Shown here piece by piece: positions 52,917-64,000 of a stretch of 64,000 bases of DNA. Numbering within the stretch: position 1 is the stretch's first letter; each line of letters opens with the position of its first letter. Below the pieces are notes generated by a model that worked only from the letters and a program-made list of their open reading frames with translations, was not told where the DNA came from and searched no databases. A program made the position numbers and the translations under genes. The stretch comes from Elysia chlorotica (Eukaryota > Mollusca > Gastropoda > Plakobranchidae): the NCBI GenBank assembly GCA_003991915.1, contig RQTK01000022.1:957185-1021184 (forward strand), written 5' to 3'.

Positions 52917-54941
52917 ATGGCTTCCTGCTGGACAGTCCTCTGTGCTCTGGTGCTAGGGCTGCATCTAGGCTTTGTTTGTTCACAAAACCAAACAACGTTC
53001 ACAGAGAGTGTAGGAACCAGCCTGGCAACTGACTGTCCGAAGCATTGTGAGTGTTCTCCGGGTGTTGGCCACACTGGCGTCTTGTGTAACGTCATTGGCC
53101 AGCTGGAGTGGCCTGGGACGTGCACAGATATAGTGGCATATAAAGCTGGTGAGCAGAAGAAACTTGCCCTGAAGCTTACTGGACCAGCTGACACATTTGT
53201 CTCAGGTTTCGACTGTCTATTGCAGCTCGCAAGCCTTGATGTTTCACAGACTTCTTTAAAGCTTGTACCTAACATGTTTAAGGGCCTCAGAATAGATGGC
53301 AGCCTGAAACTAGGTGGAAATGATATAGAAAGGATTCCAAAGGGCACGTTTGATGGCATTCTGGCTGTTGATGGATTAGACCTAGCACACAACAGGCTTG
53401 TAGAATTAAACATCAGCTCGTTTGCAGGGCTTGAGAACGTCAGACACCTAGATCTCAGCTACAACAACATAACTGTGATACATCAGGGGGCCCTCTCAAA
53501 CATGTCCAGACTTCAAAGCCTTAATCTAGCATCCAACAGTTTGCAAACGTTTTCATTCAAACAGTTTTCTCCCAGTGTGAGGCTTGATTTTTTTAGCCTT
53601 CAAAACAATTACCTGACAAATTTGTATCTTGAGAGTAACAAGACAGAAGCACTTCCATTCCACAAAGACTCTCAGTTTGATATCTCAGACAATGTGATAG
53701 AGTGCTCTTGCAGCCTGGCCTATTTCTTGCAAGCCCTGCCTTTTCCAGAGGATTATCTCATGAATGTTGGGAACACTTTGTGCAATTCCCCAGAAAAACT
53801 CAGAGGTCAAAGCATAGCTCTCCTCGACTCGTCTGGCCTGGTGTGTACGGCCCCTGAGATCTTCATGAGTTACCCCCTAAAGCAGAAGGACTTGCTTACC
53901 ACAAGCTCAATTACTTTAGAGTGTCACGCCACTGGATTCCCACTACCATCCATCCTGTGGATAACGCCCTGGGGTGACCACTTTCTCCACGACCAAGCGC
54001 ACATTCCAAACACTCTCAGCCAAAACCTTGTGATCAGCGCCAGTGAAATAAAAGATCATCGCAGGTACAAAGAGCGCAATGTTCTCATGGTCACAGACAT
54101 CAAGGCAGACCAAAGTGGTCACCTCATCATTACCAAAATCAGAGGAAGCATGCATGGAAACTACACGTGCCTTGCTTTCAATCCTGCGGGGAATACATCT
54201 AAGGTAATGGACCTGTCTCTGTACTGTGGGATACAGTCAACTTACACCTTCAGCCTGATCCTAGGTGGCTACTGTGCCTCAGGCTTCCTTATCTTCGGTT
54301 TTCTGGTGGGTTTCATCAAAATGGTGGTGGTGTGGCTGCGGCATAAGCTTTACTTCATCGTGCCGTCCTTCTCAAAGGCTGCTTCTACAGTGGTCGGAGC
54401 TCCTAACCAGGACATTTGCTCGCAGTCTGGATGCAATTCTGTGGGTGTGAACCCGAGATCTGGGGACGACAGCACAAATTGTGATGCAAGTAGTATCACT
54501 TGCCCAAACTCTCCAACCTCACTCTCTTTTATTGAAGAAGAGGAATTTCAAGAAGGAGACCATGATCCTGAACAGTCAGGTAGCAGCAGCTACCATGCTG
54601 CCCGTCAGCACCGTCTTCGCGATACGATCGAGGAGGCCAAAGGTCGTTGGAGAGACGGTGTGGAACGTAAAATGGAGCGTATGAGGAAGAACGTGCAACA
54701 TATTCGTGAGAGCAGCAGCAATTATGTCCACAACATTAAAGAGACTGGCAGTTCGGCAGCTGAGCGCATGAAGGCTGGGGTGGCCCATGGTGTGGAGACA
54801 GTCAAGTACCAGCTCCAGTCTTTCAAGGAGCTCTGTGGCACTGGCGACATGGGCACTAACACCATCTCCACTGTCACCCTGGAGACGGACATTGACTCAA
54901 ACCAGCAGTCCAAAGTTGTCAAGCAGATGACCTTTATATGA
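52917..54941 (+). CDS. LRR-Ig single-pass transmembrane protein (Kekkon/LRIG-type architecture)
   Basis: 674 residues in one exon. I start at ATG 52917, not 52764, because a signal peptide follows it (MASCWTVLCALVLGLHLGFV) and an acceptor (TCTATTTATAAG) lies 21 bases upstream, implying a 5' UTR intron. Order: LRR N-cap with C40, C44, C46, C58; about six LRRs (105-245, e.g. HLDLSYNNITVIHQGALSNM); LRR C-cap C263, C265, C289, C310; one Ig domain (C336 to C418 in GNYTCLAFN); membrane helix about 444-474; acidic patch 540-550; long basic, helical region 563-640; C-terminal MTFI, a possible class I PDZ ligand. Such proteins act in neuronal adhesion or receptor modulation. No exact orthologue is claimed. 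Confidence 0.92.
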   Translation: MASCWTVLCALVLGLHLGFVCSQNQTTFTESVGTSLATDCPKHCECSPGVGHTGVLCNVIGQLEWPGTCTDIVAYKAGEQKKLALKLTGPADTFVSGFDCLLQLASLDVSQTSLKLVPNMFKGLRIDGSLKLGGNDIERIPKGTFDGILAVDGLDLAHNRLVELNISSFAGLENVRHLDLSYNNITVIHQGALSNMSRLQSLNLASNSLQTFSFKQFSPSVRLDFFSLQNNYLTNLYLESNKTEALPFHKDSQFDISDNVIECSCSLAYFLQALPFPEDYLMNVGNTLCNSPEKLRGQSIALLDSSGLVCTAPEIFMSYPLKQKDLLTTSSITLECHATGFPLPSILWITPWGDHFLHDQAHIPNTLSQNLVISASEIKDHRRYKERNVLMVTDIKADQSGHLIITKIRGSMHGNYTCLAFNPAGNTSKVMDLSLYCGIQSTYTFSLILGGYCASGFLIFGFLVGFIKMVVVWLRHKLYFIVPSFSKAASTVVGAPNQDICSQSGCNSVGVNPRSGDDSTNCDASSITCPNSPTSLSFIEEEEFQEGDHDPEQSGSSSYHAARQHRLRDTIEEAKGRWRDGVERKMERMRKNVQHIRESSSNYVHNIKETGSSAAERMKAGVAHGVETVKYQLQSFKELCGTGDMGTNTISTVTLETDIDSNQQSKVVKQMTFI

Positions 54942-57400
54942 AATGTCTTTCATTCTCAATTTTTTTTTTTAACCTCTTCGATCTAACATTTTCCCATTGC
55001 TCTGTTTTATGTTTTATGATGACTTGTTAATTTTGCACAATTGAAGAGAAAGCTTTCCATTTGTTGCATTGTTTTGTACAATTTTATTTTAGATCAAGAT
55101 ATGTCGTGAAATTGGCTTAGGTTTATTTTTTCTCCCCAAGTTCATATCAAACAGTGACTTTAAAGTCAAATGGTAACTGGTGTCTTTGGAAATAGTTTAT
55201 ATAAAGCCATAGATTATCTTTCACAATCTTAAGTAGATTTCACTGTATGTTAAAAATAAAATTACAGAAATTACTGCACATGATGCTCTGAAATCTAAAA
55301 AAAATTGTATAAATTTCTTACATTTTATACATGATAATATAAAATGTAAGAAAAAAATGTTTGGAAAGTGATTTTATGGAAATACAATCTTGTGAAAAGA
55401 CTTAATGTGTTGCATTAGTACTTCTGCAATATAAACATTGGTTGATGGGGGGGAAAAGTAACACTAACAGTTAAATGCATTACATCTACATGATGTACAT
55501 GCATTTCTTTTATAATAATAGTAATCAATGTGAAACGTAAATTTCCGCACCAGTGCCTTCCAATCACATTGATAATATGTGCATGTAATACTTATTTGTT
55601 AATAATAATAACAAGTACATTTTTATAGCGCTTTATGCTGAGGCCTCAAAGCACTTTACAATATTCTTTCTTTCGTCCATACTAATTGTACATCAGACAC
55701 ACCCACACCCATACAAACACACTGCACGCACAGTATTTGTTGTGTGATCATTTCTTTTTTCAGTGACTATTTGGTCTCAGGTGGATGAGCTTGGGGCCTC
55801 ATCATAGACCTCTCTGCCTTTTTTTTTTGGTGGCATTTGAAAGAATGCATAAAGACTTCTTCAGTCATTCCGCGGTTATTCCTGTTTTGGGTCAAAACAA
55901 ATTATAGGAAGACAAACAAAAACGAGCCTGTCCTTCCCAAAAAGAGAACGAAATTAAGAGTCTTCAGATCATTCTGACAAGAAACTCAGTTTTGTTAATT
56001 GTTTGCTGGTCTATATATGTATAAATTTAAGAAACGTGTGTTAGGGAAAATGTTGTACATGCAGTTCAAGTTCAATTGTCTTCTAAAATGTTTAAATTGA
56101 CAAATGTACAAGATGTTGAAAAAACACAGGCAGTATGATTATCATTTTTTATTGAAATTCATACTTTATAACTTGTCCGACATTCAGTATGTTTAAGCTT
56201 CAAAGTTCTAAAGCAATATGCTGATATCATTAAATATTCTAAGGGGCCCCACCTCCACCACTCCCCCTTTAGTTTTGAAGAAGAAGAAAAAGCTCTATGT
56301 CTAGTGAAGTACGTGTTTATATATATAACTTCCGTCCATTATTATTTTTTTGTTGATCCCAACTATCTCAATACCAATACTCTGTTGTGTCTCCCTGGGT
56401 CTTAAGTTTAAGGTCCTGGTACTGTATCGAGATTACACCTTTGTGGAAAATTCATGATTTTAATTAAAATTCTCATATTTGTCAAGAGTTCTTGGTTTTA
56501 ATTGAACTTTTCTTTTAATTTATTTGTCAATAGTTTTTGGTTGTACTTTTATTTGAAACTTTTCTTTCATTTGTCTCGATCTGGTAAATGCATTAATAAT
56601 AATATTAAAAAGTATGGCCAAACTCTTTGCACTGTCTATCATGTGATTTACAATTCCTTTTGTAGAACTAGACTGGTGAACAGAGGCATTTTCAATATCA
56701 CAACAAACTTTCAAGTGCTTAGCTTTTCCATTGCTATAAGACTTGTTTCTATGTGTGGCCCATAAAACATTTGTATTGCGAATGTAACTGTAAGAGGAGG
56801 GGATGTGGAGTCTTTGCTTCTGTTACCATGATTGTTTTTTAAGCCAGGGAGCAGTAAAGTACATGTAGATGGTTGATAAACCTCTGCCATGGTAGATCCA
56901 CTGGTACTAGAAGCATGTGAATATTGTGGAAATCTTTTTATCGTTCTCGACAAATAAAATGTTTCTGTGTTATTTGGATTGAATTTTATGTTGATTGGTA
57001 AGTTGATTTCTAATATCTATAGACAAAATAAAACTGTTTTGGTCGGCATGAGATCATCAAGTTATGTCTTTCATATATTTTACATTCTACTTCTAGAACA
57101 AACTTTTGCTAAATTTTAGAATTTCACAAATATTTTATAGTTTGGATCTAGGCTTTGAGTTTAATAGAATTATTTTTGATATTAGAGAATATTTTGTTTT
57201 GTTTACATTTGTTTTGTGAAAGCACAGGTATTTATTCATCGTATATTGTATCAATTTTATGATTTGCTTAGAACAATTTGTTGAAACATGCCTTATTTTG
57301 TGTAACAACCATCTACATGACGTGTAGTTTTTTTTTTGTTTTTGTTAAGAACAAAGGTTAATAAAATGTGCTGAAACTAGAAATTAAATTAAAAAAAAAA
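54942..57400 (+). other. likely 3' UTR of the LRR-Ig gene
   Basis: AT-rich, with plus-strand AATAAA at 55255, 56953, 57027 and 57360. No other gene is seen. Which signal is used cannot be decided. Confidence 0.4.
55255..55260 (+). terminator. first AATAAA poly(A) signal after the LRR-Ig stop codon
   Basis: AATAAA 314 bases past the stop. Later signals at 56953-56958, 57027-57032 and 57360-57365 may give longer 3' UTRs. Confidence 0.35.
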
Positions 57401-58275
57401 AGATTTGAACATCTCATAAAAATGCCTATATATTAGCCTATTTTTAGAACAAACTGACCATTGTTGTTTTTTTAACCGAAGATATGTTTTTGTTACAAAC
57501 ATTGCATATAATAATTTCTTCAAATCACAGTATTGTTCTGATGTACATATGTTGGTATAACTATCATGTTATAGTTTGTATATAAAATAATATGGTCAAA
57601 CAATACACTATAGAGATGTATTTAAATTCTGGTGTTGGTTTGGATGAAAATGTCTGTGGTCATTCACCCTGTGGAAGTTATTTTAAAATTAGAATCATAA
57701 TATGCCGTCTATATAAGCAAAGGGAAAAAACATTCAAAGCAATGTTTTCAATTCTTTGATTTTTATATATTTATTGAACCTCAATTACAACACTTCGTAG
57801 CTGGAACATAATTTCCAATCTGACTTTCGAAAAAAGCTGAAAATGACTTGAATTGGCAATACGTTTTATTGTTTATTACTGTAATAATACATTTACCTTA
57901 CAAGTTTTAACAGCTTATTCTAAGGCGGTAGAGGTTGATTCCGGTCGAATTCTAAATCTAAAAGTTATTAGAGTCGACTTAAACTACCGCAAAAGCTACG
58001 AATACAATTGAACAGGTCTGACGCACATAGTTATGTAGAGAACAAGATAAATGGTTCAATGACCCTTTATTTTCAGAAGTAGTCACTTTAAGTGTATGTA
58101 CATGTAATAACCCATTTCTGTTTATGTATAGATTTACTCTTACACATAAAATGTTTTCTTCAAGAACCTGTACTTACAAACTTCGTCACTGAAGTTTCAA
58201 TTGGAGGGAAAACTACAGAAAAGCCTAGAGATAGAACTAGACAAAAGTAATTGCCTTTCAATTGTTTGTCTTTAC

Positions 58276-58283
58276 TCTCTCTC

Positions 58284-58330
<47 letters not shown>

Positions 58331-58335
58331 CTCTC
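58276..58335. repeat. (CT)n microsatellite
   Basis: CT array with CTAT interruptions. Confidence 0.95.
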
Positions 58336-58689
58336 TCTATCTATCTATATCTCTCTGTCTCTCACTCTGTTCCTTTCTGATATGTTTTAAAAGATTTAAA
58401 AGGTTTGAAATCATAAATTACAGTAAGCTTTTAGAGAATTTAATTTCGAAATTTTATTTTTGGATCTTGATCTATACTCTGCCTCTCATTATATTCCTTT
58501 TTTTTAAATCTATTTAAACGATAAAACAAACATTACTCAATATTCATATCATGAAAGGTTTGCTAAAGAAGGAAAAAATCGTTTAGAATTTTATATCGGA
58601 CGATTTCGTTTTGTTGTAGGAAGAATCTCTTTTACTTCAAAGTCCCAGAGTGAATACAAAGGATCAAATGTGACGACGGAGCCCACACC

Positions 58690-58940
58690 TGTTGAGACAC
58701 AGTGGCCCTGTGGTAGAACATCGGCTTCCAACGCAAAAGGTCTGTGCTTTGAGCCCTGGCGATTTTTCTCCCTACTGGTTGGGTCGGTATTAGTTTAATG
58801 TGATTGGCTGAGTCAGGAGTCATAGTATCCTCGCCCTGTCTCATATGTGGCAGCACATAATGTGTCAGAAGTCAGTCTTGGGATCCCTCCACAAATAAAG
58901 TCTATATAGAGCTAAAGTTGGTCGGGGAACTAACTCAACT
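58690..58940 (+). mobile_element. SINE family A, near full length
   Basis: tRNA-like head (GGTAGAACATCGGCTTCCAA, GTCTGTGCTTTGAGCCC), body CTACTGGTTGGGTCGGTATT, GTGTCAGAAGTCAGTCTTGG, CCACAAATAAAGTCTATATA and a short ACTCAACT tail. Confidence 0.8.
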
Positions 58941-58954
58941 ACTGTTGTTGTTGT

Positions 58955-59110
58955 TGGGTTGGTTTAACGTCCAACAGCAGGACTATGTAGGCTATATTGT
59001 GGACGGGCCCCAAGAAGGACGTCTGACAATTTTATGTGCTGCCACACACGAGACAGGGCGGCATACCATGACTCCTGTCTCAGCCGGTCACATTATACTG
59101 AACTCAACTC
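58955..59110 (-). mobile_element. SINE family A, inverted partner
   Basis: Reverse-complement body: GTTCAGTATAATGTGACCGG, GAGACAGGAGTCATGGTATG, GTGTGGCAGCACATAAAATT and TCCACAATATAGCCTACATA. It faces the 58690-58940 copy tail to tail, 14 bases apart. Confidence 0.75.
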
Positions 59111-59945
59111 TCGAAGCCTGTCAATAGAGACTTTGTGATCCTCAAGACGGTAACGGTTGACATAATTATGCCCATTAGGCAAAGGAGGTTTTAATCGCTT
59201 TACTACGAGTCGTAAGCTTCCGCCACGTTGTACTTACGGCCCTTAATCTAGATCTCGTAGTCGAAGAAGTATGGGAATTTTTTAATATCTACAATACTTG
59301 GAATAAATTCAATTCATACTGTGAAGGGTAGCAGCGATAATTTCCACCATGCAGGGCAAAGACGAAGAAACCTGGGACTGACAAACTGGAACTGACAAAC
59401 TGGGACTGGAACAAACTGACATGCTTCCCTGTAAACAAACCCAAATTGTATACATACCTTGTTGTAAAAAAAGTCAAGTCGGCCTTACATAACTGAAAAC
59501 AATCAGCTCGCTCACATCATGTATCTGGTGCTTCCATGATGTGAGCGTGTACATTGAGCAATTCCGGTTTAAATTACAGGCTTACGGTTTAAAGGTTATG
59601 GTTTACACGTTTAACAAGAGTCAAGAGCAGTGTGGTTTTTTCAGAAAACCACACAAAGAACAACACAGACTCACAATTTATCTCTTTCTTGCAGCTGTTT
59701 TTTTTTATCAGTATCACTACACAACCCAATCTTTTTTCTTCCTACATACATAAATGTTGCTCCCAATTAACCACAAAAATTGATAAGTCGGTGCCTGTAT
59801 AATTTGACTTGGTAAGACAAAAATCCTGGTTCACCTGCACTCTCTCTATGTAGAGGGTACAAACAATTTGAAGACTTAAATATTGGAACCCGTCAAAATA
59901 ACCCTAAAACAAATTAGGAGGGAGTGGAGTGAGCAAGAGAAAGAG

Positions 59946-60039
59946 ACAGACAGACAGACAGACAGACATACAGACACAGAGACAGACAGACATACAGACA
60001 CAGAGACAGACAGACTGACAGACAGACAGGCAAACAGAT

Positions 60040-60098
<59 letters not shown>

Positions 60099-60110
60099 GA
60101 CAGAGACAGA
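59946..60110. repeat. (GACA)n tetranucleotide array
   Basis: GACA repeats with CATACAGACACAGA interruptions; the longest pure run is about 60045-60095. Confidence 0.95.
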
Positions 60111-60374
60111 GAGAGAGAACGAGAGAACATCACAGCTACGTTTATCCACTCTATTCTATAAGATAAAGAATTATTCATGCATTTCCTTCTCACCTCCAAA
60201 AACGCTTTATTCTTGTGATAAAAATAAGATTTCTATTTATGAAGTAGAGCAAGGGTGTATACTAATCATAGGAAACTCGGATGTAGCGCATAATATTACT
60301 CCCCTTATGCCATCCCACTCTGAGTGCTCGATTTTTTTACAGTAACTCTCATAACTTTATTGCTCCGTACTGTG

Positions 60375-60805
60375 CTTGTGATGGAGTACTGCTAAGGAAA
60401 CTTCCGCCAAGAATTATAAAGCGAGAATTCTGGGAGCGAGGAACCATCCAAGATGGCGGAGGTTGATCATCTGCTACCACGAGATCGCGTCGTTGGGCAG
60501 ACGGTCTGAGGAAGGGGCCGCCACTCTGGCAAGAGTTAAGGTTCTTGTTTTCCGTCTGGCCGGAAATTGGATTAGCATAGAATCGTTATTGCCGGTCTTC
60601 GATTGGACTGCGTTATAGTTTACAAGTTAGACGTGACCGATTTCGGCATTTTGTTACCGTTCGGTATCGAGAGAACAGAGTAATTGCTTTTCTCCCGTTT
60701 TGTTTTGATTTTATTGGTTCCACTCAAATTGCCCTTCGTCTGTTGCAATAAAGTTGTGTCTTAATACCATCATTTGTGAACGTATTTTCATCATAATTCT
60801 ACTTA
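60375..60805 (+). mobile_element. probable solo LTR of an LTR retrotransposon
   Basis: TGTGATGGAGTACTGC start, a TATAAAG box at about 60416, a GC-rich transcribed segment, AATAAAG near 60748 followed by TTGTGTCTTAATACC, and an end near a CA. This is the U3-R-U5 order of an LTR. No gag-pol is adjacent. Exact ends and target duplication were not found. Confidence 0.45.
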
Positions 60806-61494
60806 ACCTGATTTTCAATTACTTCACCTGTCTATCTATTTCCCCATCTAGCATAAATAATTGTGTGTGGAGGATATGAGATTTTGATGTGTTGTTTTTG
60901 TGGTTTTGTGGGGATTTTTTGTAGTTGTTTTTTTATTCTCGTTTTAATTGTTCTTTTTTTTTTTTGGGGGGGGGGGGGCTTTTCACTTTCAGTAGAATCA
61001 AGATGGTATATATTAATATATATTCGTTTTTTCTTTCAGTATTTGACGTGTTCAAAACGTAAAACATAAGTGCGAATACATTTGTGAACAAAATAAAAAT
61101 TAGCCTGCCATCCTCTAAAAGATCTGACGGGCTAAGAATTGTATCATCTCCATTTAGATTGGTTCCACAAAGAATTATAATTTTAATAGTGAGACCAATT
61201 ACAAGCTCTGTTATGGTGTGTGGTGATATGATTTACATCACTATTTGGGGGAGGGGGGTGAAAGAAGCTATCTACTTTCCTCTAACAATTATTAGTTGTA
61301 TTGAGGCTCAAACTGGTTGTTTATGCGTGCAGATGGTTTGATGGTTGTCCAGTTCGGAGAAGACCATATATTTTTAACTGCTAGAATAAGTGTTGAATCT
61401 AGTTTAGTTAGATTCTTTCATGGTATGGGCAAAATTGTTTAACTATTTGGCAGCTTCTTTTTTTCTCTTAGTAGGAAATATTTTTTTCTAATCT

Positions 61495-61740
61495 CATGGG
61501 TGAGCTGACGCAAGCGGTAGAACGTTGGGCTCCCAATTGGGAGATACCCAGTTTGAACCCGCGCTCGGTTAAATTTATTCGTCGGATTCCGTCCCGTAGT
61601 TGTTGGATCGGTGGAAGTATGATGTCATGGAGCCCACCACACTGTCTCTGTGTGGAATCACATAAAACTGTCAGAAGTTATTCTTGGGACCTGTCTACTA
61701 ATAGTCTAGCTGGTGGCAAGAAACCAACCAACCGATAAAC
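61495..61740 (+). mobile_element. SINE family A, diverged full-length copy
   Basis: Head GTGAGCTGACGCAAGCGGTA, AGTTTGAACCCGCGC (B box), body TAGTTGTTGGATCGGTGGAA, CTGTGTGGAATCACATAAAA, CTGTCAGAAGTTATTCTTGG. Confidence 0.6.
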
Positions 61741-62192
61741 AAACCAGCATCAAAAAGCAGTTCTCGGGTTTACTTTACTTCCGTTTGTTAGATGTTCAAA
61801 TTATTGAATAAACAGTTGTGATGAGATTGGAACCAAGTGGGCTGACGTTTTAACATCTCAGTCTTTCTATGACTTTCACGTTCTCGTTCTTTATCTTGTT
61901 TAATCGTCAAGGGGACTAACCATAGTTTCATTCTCAAAACTATGAATAAATGGTAATTACTTCCCTTTGATTTATACACAATGTAAATGTTCTTCAAAAG
62001 ACTGCAAACTAGCGTGAGTTCTACATCCTCAGATTTCATGAAGAATCATACACAGACCGGGGGGGGAGGGGGGGGGGGCACAAGCCTAGATCCGAACCAC
62101 GCGACTCTTATTTGCTTTTTATGAGCATAAACTGACTGAGCTTACGAGGCTAGTTGGATGTTAACTTCTTTACCATTAGAAGTTCTTTTCAG

Positions 62193-62228
62193 TTATTCTC
62201 TCTCTTTCTCTCTGTCTATCTATCTCTG

Positions 62229-62277
<49 letters not shown>

Positions 62278-62295
62278 CTCTCTCTCTCTCTCTGG
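62193..62295. repeat. (CT)n microsatellite
   Basis: Long CT array with few interruptions, preceded at 62060-62078 by a G-rich run. Confidence 0.95.
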
Positions 62296-62887
62296 CTTTC
62301 TCTCTACCCCCCCTTTTTTCACCATTTCTTTATCAGTCTGATTCTTAGGATTGGTCATAATTTCGAGGCACCACAACGCGAAATCCTGAGACTTAGCCGT
62401 TTAGAAACAAAATGCAGCGTCGAGAGCGGGGGCCGAACGCTTGAACTTTCGATCAGATATTTCGAGCTTTATCTTTTGGTCACCACTGGTTCTGTTTTAT
62501 CTGTCTTTAAATAAGGCGGAAAGCTGTCTCCAAACTAGACTACACATATGTGATGTTCTTTATCTTTGAATCTTTATTAACACTTGTTTCCTCATAATAA
62601 TTTGTGTAGATGAAGTTTAGCCATGCATTGTATTATTTATTATTTTATCTTCTTATTTACACTATTACTGTTCATCTATGGACGTTTTCCTGTCGGCAGA
62701 TTATTCGTCTATCTCTCTATCTCTGCCACTATTTACTTACAGCCTCGATTTACTTTATGATCCTGTAGGTTACGTATAATTTTTGGAATAGCTGGGCTGA
62801 ACGTGTGATCCAGCTATTGAGCCCACCCCGGCGGATTAATTTATAACTCTGGTGCTACATCTTGATGAACGCCGTGTGTTTACTTAC

Positions 62888-63125
62888 CTCTAGGCCTAGT
62901 GTAACTCCGCGGCCGGGAGAGGCGCCCATGTTTGCACAACGGACACAAGGCTGTAAACTTTAGGTGCGGAATGGTTGGGCTAGCCACTGGTCGTGGGAAA
63001 TCTAGATCTTGACGTCAGTAGTCAAGGCCGAGAGTCTAGTCAGTGTGGTTTTATTTATTTGTGCCTTTCATGTTTATAATGCCCTCTCGAAATTCGCGAG
63101 GTTTTGTCTATACTTTTCGCGCCTT
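62888..63125 (-). promoter_or_regulatory. candidate minus-strand promoter and first exon, gene unknown
   Basis: On the minus strand: GGCGCGAAAA (E2F-like), TTATAAA, a CRE TGACGTCA (63017-63010), then ATGGGCGCCTCTCCCGGCCG and a consensus donor GAG|GTAAGTAAAC at 62888/62887. The block is GC-richer than its surroundings. No downstream exon was found on this strand, so it is tentative. Confidence 0.3.
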
Positions 63126-63129
63126 TTGG

Positions 63130-64000
63130 AATAATACAAACAGGACTCTTACAGAGTCATTACTATGTCATTGCTCAATATGATTCCTTCATTTTATGAA
63201 AATCTGCTTGCAGTGTCTATAATTCTTATTTTGATGATTCTTCTGTTAAGATAGAACTTTTTTATGCTGTCATCTCTAATTTTAATGAATGGAAATTGTT
63301 GAGACATTGATCATATTGCAAATAATAATTATAGTTTATATTTAAAAAAAATGGGTATCAGAAAGCTCTCGAGGCAGCGCCTGACTGAGGTCCAAGAGTC
63401 CAGTCTTTGTAGGCGTCTCAACTCTGAATAATGTTTTTCAGAATGTGTACTCTTAAGGGACTTGAAATTGTATTTCATTGCTCAAAAACATATGCACGTA
63501 TGGGTTCGACGTACTGATTAAGGTATGGGTGTCTAAAGACATTTGCCTGTATTCATTTTTCCTTTTGAAGTTTAACATTATTGTATTATACGGATAAACA
63601 CTCATTTCAATATGTGACCTTAGCACAAAATATCATTATTTGTCTTTTAGTATTTTTTCCATACAAAATTTTCCTAAATAAAAACTTATTCATAGAAATC
63701 ATAACACATAAAGAAATACGATGTAATAATGAGGTTGGTGCAGGCGAGTACGTGCATACATATATTTGACCAGGCTCCACAATGTCAAACAAATTCAAAC
63801 ATACTTTGACTCTCAGGGTTGTCTCTTAGTCAACAGAAGGGCGTAAAACTTTCGCGTTGTGCTTTTTCTTCAAACAGTTTTTTTAACAGAGTTGGGTGAT
63901 TTTTTAAACAGTTTTTAACACTAAATAGGGTGGTATTCTAAACGAACATGTATCCCCGTTTCTCCAAATAACTTAAACAAGCGTTTTCAGTACAATAGAA
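63130..64000. other. AT-rich DNA, no gene recognised
   Basis: No domain-bearing frame, clear repeat family or splice pattern. Confidence 0.4.

Noticed and set aside
52889..53413. Antisense open frame of 174 codons over the LRR-Ig gene
   Set aside because: It is a shadow of the real coding frame; no domain or splice support.

Overview
The window reads as nuclear DNA from an animal. It is AT-rich, has GT-AG introns, many microsatellites and abundant decayed transposons. The best-resolved gene is a calsyntenin whose domains and exon phases run from signal peptide to stop codon. Together with tRNA-headed SINEs and LINE tails, this suggests a lophotrochozoan, most plausibly a gastropod mollusc. 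The species cannot be named from sequence alone.

Layout. 0-5 kb: sparse, with a degenerate 45-50 bp minisatellite and a decayed LINE fragment. 5.2-11.2 kb (minus): a partial multi-exon gene for a single-pass membrane protein, possibly IgGFc-binding-like. It carries a near-identical tandem duplicate of one 89-nt exon and one unresolved phase break. 11-20 kb: repeats (SINEs, an inverted copy of a 3'-truncated LINE, large microsatellites). 20-25 kb: AT-rich, few simple repeats, possibly a long calsyntenin 3' UTR. 26.1-41.7 kb (minus): complete calsyntenin, 16 coding exons, 988 residues by my count, all phases consistent. 41.6-44.3 kb: calsyntenin exon 1 and its promoter occur twice, separated by two opposed mariner fragments; the distal exon 1 is frameshifted. 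44-52 kb: tandem duplications, a compound trinucleotide array, a decayed non-LTR retrotransposon and a degenerate tandem repeat. 52.9-54.9 kb (plus): one intact single-exon coding region for an LRR-Ig transmembrane protein with a helical cytoplasmic tail. 55-64 kb: its likely 3' UTR, an inverted SINE pair, a probable solo LTR, microsatellites and an orphan promoter-like island.

The two intact genes both encode neuronal-type single-pass surface proteins (calsyntenin: kinesin-1 cargo adaptor and synaptic cadherin; LRR-Ig: adhesion or receptor type). No pathway link between them is visible. The most unusual local features are the duplicated calsyntenin promoter/exon 1 and the duplicated phase-asymmetric exon at 8.5/9.8 kb.
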